The notes under the pieces were generated by a model. It was given only the letters and a program-made list of their open reading frames with translations, ran no database searches and was not told the origin of the DNA. The position numbers were made by a program, and so were the translations under genes. From Pohlia nutans (Eukaryota; Streptophyta; Bryopsida; Bryales; Mniaceae), in NCBI GenBank assembly GCA_022496805.1, contig CM040085.1, positions 49,815,811 through 49,879,810 on the forward strand: a DNA stretch of 64,000 nt, given 5' to 3'. How positions within the stretch are numbered: position 1 is the first letter of the stretch; every line of letters begins with the position of its first letter. Below, in pieces: positions 59,427-64,000 of this stretch.

Positions 59427-62046
59427 CTCCCACTTTGCGAATAGCCAAAGCCTTGGAGCCCAAATGCCACCACTAGTCTTTGATGTCGATCTCTCGCAAG
59501 AGCCTTTGTCAGCACGTCCGCCACCATGTGCTCCGTTGGACAATACTTCAACTCTATCACCTTCATCTCTAACTTCTCTCGAATGAAGTGATATTGCACA
59601 TCAATGTGCTTTGTACGTGAGTGATGCGTTGGATTCTTCGCCAATGACATACTCCCTTGGTTGTCACACATGATTGTTGTAGCCTCCTCTTGAGTGCATC
59701 TCACATCCGCCATTAGTTGCCTCAACCAAATGGCCTCCTTCGTACCGTGGCTCGTCGCCATGTACTCCGCCTCAACCGTTGACGTGGCCGTGGTTTGTTG
59801 GCGCTTGCTATTCCATGAAACGGCCCCCGATCCAACTTTGAACATGTACCCCGTGGTGGATCTACGATCATTGGTATCACCCGCATAATCCGCATCACAA
59901 TACCCACTCAACACAATGTTGTCACCTCCAAGACACAACCTCACATCACTTGTGCCTTTCAAGTACCGCATGATCCTCTTGACCGCAACCCAATGACTTG
60001 AACCCGGTCTTGCCATGTGTTGACTCACAACGCTGATTGGATACGCAAGGTCCGGCCTTGTTGCAATCATAGCATACATCAATGACCCTACAGCTTGCTT
60101 GTATGGCACATCCACCATAGATTGAGCCTCTAATGCATACTCCTCATCCGTGAGTTTCACGAGTTTGGAATTCACATCCAATGGAGTGCCAACCGGTTTG
60201 CAATCCTCCATGCCAAAGCGTTTGAGAACATCCATAACATACTTGCTTTGATTCATTGTTATGGTGCGTGTTGCTCTATCTCGCACAAACTCAACTCCTA
60301 AACAAAAGTGCAACTCACCCAGATCACTCATCTCGTACTCGTTCTCAAGCATTGCCTTCAATGCCTTCAAAGAGCTCATACAACTTGCAAGGATGATCAA
60401 ATCATCCACATATATGATCACGATGACCACATGTTGTCCCTTTTGCATGAAATACAAGCTGTGATCAGCGATGCTCCTTGTGAACCCGATATGAACAAGA
60501 AACGTGTCAATCTTTTGATACCATGCGCGTGGAGATTGCTTCAACCCATACAATGACTTGTTCAACTTGCAAACAAGGTTCTCATTACCTCGTTGCACAA
60601 ATCCTTCGGGTTGTACCATGTAGATGTCCTCGTCCAACTCGCCGTTCAAGAACGCCGTCTTCACATCCATTTGATGCATTTCCAAATCCATGGCAGCCCC
60701 GATGGCCAAAATGCATCGAATAGTGGTGAATTTCGCCACCGGTGCAAAGGTCTCATGAAAATCAACACCTTCGATTTGTGAAAAGCCCTTTGCCACCAAT
60801 CTTGCCTTATAACGAACCACATCACCCGTTGCATCTCTCTTTGCACGAAATACCCACTTACAACCGATAGCGTTGCGATTCTTGGGGAGGGGAGTCAATT
60901 CCCAAGTGCCATTGTCCATCAACGATTTGTACTCCTCTTGCATGGCTTGCTCCCACTTGTTTGCATCATCACAACTCAACGCTTCACGAATCGTCAATGG
61001 AGCATCTAAAAGTGCAACGTTTGCATGCTCCTCCTCACCTTGAGGGAGAATATGATTCTTCCACCACTCGCCAAGTGGTCTACGATTTCTCTCTGGATAA
61101 CGACGATCGCTCGAGGATGCATTGTCTTCAACCGCCGTTGCTTGTGCCTTTTTCTCGCCATTCTTCGTCTTCAAAGGTCGCTCCTCAATATGCTCCTCGT
61201 CACCAAAATCTTCGTCATCCTTGTCTTGATCAACAATATCAATAACGGGAGATTTGGAAGATTGGTCCACAATGGCCGGTTTATCGCCACTTCTCCCACT
61301 TGGACCATCGTCCAAATTGTCTTCAACCTTGGAATTCTCGCAAAATGTCACATCACGAGCTCGAACGATCTTCTTGGTCTCGAGCGACATCAGCCTGTAC
61401 GCCTTGGTACCTTCACAATATCCAAGAAACACACATTTTGTTGCCTTGGCCTCAAGTTTGGTTCTTTGAGAATCGGGTACCTTTGCAAATGCGATGCATC
61501 CAAATGTGCGCATGTGCTCCACGCGGGGTGGCCTCCCACTCCACGCTTGCTCTGGTGTCATGTTTTGAACCGCACTCGTCGGGCATCGGTTGCGTGTGTA
61601 CACCGCAGTCACCACCGCTTCCGCCCAAAGGTCCAAACCCAAATTTTGTGCATGCAACATACTCCTTGCCATTTCCACAATTGTTCGATTTGCACGCTCT
61701 GCAACTCCGTTTTGTTGTGGTGTATATGTCGTTGTGGTTTGTCTAGCAATGCCTTCTTTCTTCAATAACTCTCCAAATTGGTTGGACATGAACTCGCCGC
61801 CATTATCCGATCGAAACACCTTGATCTTATGCTCGGATTGCTTCTCAACCAACGCCTTGAACTCTTTGAACTTCTCAAAACACTCGCTCTTTGCTTTGAT
61901 CGGATACAACCATATCTTCCTCGAAAAATCATCAATGAAAGTCACAAAATACTTGCAACCCCCCATAGACGTGGTCTTCATCGGACCACACACGTCGGAA
62001 TGCACAATCTCAAGAACCTTGGTTGCACGAGTTGCCCCATCAACTG
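59411..62046 (-). pseudogene. gag-pol: E15: gag-pol fragment (integrase to RNase H), interrupted by E16
   Basis: Encodes about residues 480-1357. It keeps integrase D497, D560 and E596, Y-V-D-D and RNase H residues. The acidic linker is altered (D-Q-D-K-D-D-E-D-F-G), P-to-T occurs in T-T-P-Y-T-P and I-to-V in K-K-I-I-R. It is cut at 62046 by E16; AACTG (62042-62046) is the predicted duplication. The N-terminal part should continue right of the window. Confidence 0.93.
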
Positions 62047-62364
62047 TATTGAAGGTTAGATTAGAATGCCAAAGCCTCACACAAACACTTGGAATGCATA
62101 GGAAAGAGATGATCTTTACTCATGGGCTGCCCCTCTTAAGTAGCACACCCAAGGGAGTCCCCTTGGCAAACCATATGGGACATCAGCCCATACTCCACTC
62201 CTAGTACACTAGGATCAGCCCATATCACTTGGGAGACCCAATTCTCATTATCTCTAACTAGTACCACTTCTCTAGTTGCATGTCTAGCTCATTCGCATCA
62301 TCTACTCTAGCTAATGCGCATGGCTATGAGCAACTTCAGCCCACGCAATCATCCGACTTCAACA
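62047..62364 (-). repeat. E16 3' LTR
   Basis: 318 bp in reverse orientation. It carries ATCCGACTTC and GTTGCATGTC (plus strand), the same private marks as the E13 LTRs. Confidence 0.96.
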
Positions 62365-64000
62365 CTCCCACTTTGCAAATAGCCAAAGCCTTCGAGCCCA
62401 AATGCTATCACTAGTCTTTGATGTCGATCTCTCGCAAGAGCCTTTGTCAGCACGTCCGCCACCATGTGCTCCGTTGGACAATACTTCAACTCTATCACCT
62501 TCATCTCTAACTTCTCTCGAATGAAGTGATATTGCACATCAATGTGCTTTGTACGTGAGTGATGCGTTGGATTTTTCGCCAATGACATACTCCCTTGGTT
62601 GTCACACATGATTGTTGTAGCCTCCTCTTGAGTGCATCTCACATCCGCCATTAGTTGCCTCAACCAAATGGCCTCCTTCGTACCGTGGCTCGTCGCCATG
62701 TACTCCGCCTCAACCGTTGACGTGGCCGTGGTTTGTTGGCGCTTGCTATTCCATGAAACGGCCCCCGATCCAACTTTGAACATGTACCCCGTGGTGGATC
62801 TACGATCATTGGTATCACCCGCATAATCCGCATCACAATACCCACTCAACACAATGTTGTCACCTCCAAGACACAACCTCACATCACTTGTGCCTTTCAA
62901 GTACCGCATGATCCTCTTGACCGCAACCCAATGACTTGAACCCGGTCTTGCCATGTGTTGACTCACAACGCTGATTGGATACGCAAGGTCCGGCCTTGTT
63001 GCAATCATAGCATACATCAATGACCCTACAGCTTGCTTGTATGGCACATCCACCATAGATTGAGCCTCTAATGCATACTCCTCATCGGTAAGTTTCACGA
63101 GTTTGGAATTCACATCCAACGGAGTGCCAACCGGTTTGCAATCCTCCATGCCAAAGCGTTTGAGCACATCCATAACATACTTGCTTTGATTCATTGTTAT
63201 GGTGCGTGTTGCTCTATCTCGCACAAACTCAACTCCTAAACAAAAGTGCAACTCACCCAGATCACTCATCTCGTACTCGTTCTCAAGCATTGCCTTCAAT
63301 GCCTTCAAAGAGCTCATACAACTTGCAAGGATGATCAAATCATCCACATATATGATCACGATGACCACATGTTGCCCCTTTTGCATGAAATACAAGCTGT
63401 GATCAGCGATGCTCCTTGTGAACCCGATATGAACAAGAAACGTGTCAATCTTTTGATACCATGCGCGTGGAGATTGCTTCAACCCATACAATGACTTGTT
63501 CAACTTGCAAACAAGGTTCTCATTACCTCGTTGCACAAATCCTTCGGGTTGTACCATGTAGATGTCCTCGTCCAACTCGCCGTTCAAGAACGCCGTCTTC
63601 ACATCCATTTGATGCATTTCCAAATCCATGGCAGCCCCGATGGCCAAAATGCATCGAATAGTGGTGAATTTCGCCACCGGTGCAAAGGTCTCATGAAAAT
63701 CAACACCTTCGATTTGTGAAAAGCCCTTTGCCACCAATCTTGCCTTATAACGAACCACATCACCCGTTGCATCTCTCTTTGCACGAAATACCCACTTACA
63801 ACCGATAGCGTTGCGATTCTTGGGGAGGGGAGTCAATTCCCATGTGCCATTGTCCATCAACGATTTGTACTCCTCTTGCATGGCTTGCTCCCACTTGTTT
63901 GCATCATCACAACTCAACGCTTCACGAATCGTCAATGGAGCATCTAAAAGTGCAACGTTTGCATGCTCCTCCTCACCTTGAGGGAGAATATGATTCTTCC
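62349..64000 (-). CDS. gag-pol: E16 Ty1/copia Gag-Pol polyprotein, C-terminal part, cut by the window edge
   Basis: Open frame to the right edge, about residues 808-1357: the end of the integrase-RT linker, the full RT with D940 and Y-V-D-D, and RNase H with all acidic residues. The stop is inside the LTR at 62349-62351. C-terminal L-V-I-A-F-G-L-E is shared only with E13. Whether the N-terminal half is intact cannot be seen. Confidence 0.93.
   Translation of the reverse strand, partial: KNHILPQGEEEHANVALLDAPLTIREALSCDDANKWEQAMQEEYKSLMDNGTWELTPLPKNRNAIGCKWVFRAKRDATGDVVRYKARLVAKGFSQIEGVDFHETFAPVAKFTTIRCILAIGAAMDLEMHQMDVKTAFLNGELDEDIYMVQPEGFVQRGNENLVCKLNKSLYGLKQSPRAWYQKIDTFLVHIGFTRSIADHSLYFMQKGQHVVIVIIYVDDLIILASCMSSLKALKAMLENEYEMSDLGELHFCLGVEFVRDRATRTITMNQSKYVMDVLKRFGMEDCKPVGTPLDVNSKLVKLTDEEYALEAQSMVDVPYKQAVGSLMYAMIATRPDLAYPISVVSQHMARPGSSHWVAVKRIMRYLKGTSDVRLCLGGDNIVLSGYCDADYAGDTNDRRSTTGYMFKVGSGAVSWNSKRQQTTATSTVEAEYMATSHGTKEAIWLRQLMADVRCTQEEATTIMCDNQGSMSLAKNPTHHSRTKHIDVQYHFIREKLEMKVIELKYCPTEHMVADVLTKALARDRHQRLVIAFGLEGFGYLQSGSVEVG

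Noticed and set aside
1..64000. Prokaryotic features (operons, ribosome-binding sites, insertion sequences)
   Set aside because: Everything is explained by eukaryotic copia retrotransposons; no bacterial-type genes or signals were seen.

Overview
The window is a block of nested LTR retrotransposons from a eukaryotic, almost certainly land-plant, genome. I see no host gene, RNA gene or unique host DNA. Almost every base belongs to one Ty1/copia family (LTR 318 bp, element about 5.65 kb, one 1,357-codon Gag-Pol frame). The exception is 298 bp (25115-25412) from a diverged relative. The order protease, integrase, reverse transcriptase (RT), RNase H marks it as Ty1/copia. The primer-binding site matches the anticodon arm of plant initiator tRNA-Met, so priming probably uses a half-tRNA, as in Drosophila copia and yeast Ty5. 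A self-nested copia block with near-identical copies resembles what I recall of the centromeric RLC5 copia clusters of the moss Physcomitrium patens. That identification is an inference, not something the sequence proves.

I name copies E1-E16. Left part, forward strand: E6 (fragment, 17946-25114) is the host. E2 sits in its leader and E7 (19423-25079) in its gag. E2 carries E1 (1-300) and E3 (564-17542). E3 carries E4 (6024-17330) in its 3' LTR, and E4 carries E5 (11547-17192) in its own 3' LTR. The diverged element E8 interrupts E6 at 25115. Right part: reverse-strand E9 (25413-59426) interrupts E8 and is split by E10 (26576-32252, -), E11 (33391-39056, +), E12 (39144-44810, -) and E13 (46699-58016, +). 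E13 is itself split by E14 (48726-54381, +). E9 shares its 5' LTR with a tandem neighbour, E15 (59109-62046 and the right, -), which is cut by E16 (62047-64000, -).

Nine insertions have both flanks in the window, and all nine show an exact 5-bp target-site duplication (TSD). Removing each insertion restores the host copy to the base, and the split E9 and E13 frames add up to exactly full length. Eight copies (E3, E4, E5, E7, E10, E11, E12, E14) keep an uninterrupted frame with all catalytic residues, and their LTR pairs are identical or differ by about one base by eye. This points to recent activity.

Each copy works as a unit. The LTR supplies promoter and RNA-end signals, a 952-983 nt leader carries the primer site and repeated motifs, and one frame encodes capsid/nucleocapsid, protease, integrase, RT and RNase H. 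The frame's stop codon lies 16 bases inside the 3' LTR. All residue numbers below count from the ATG of the frame.
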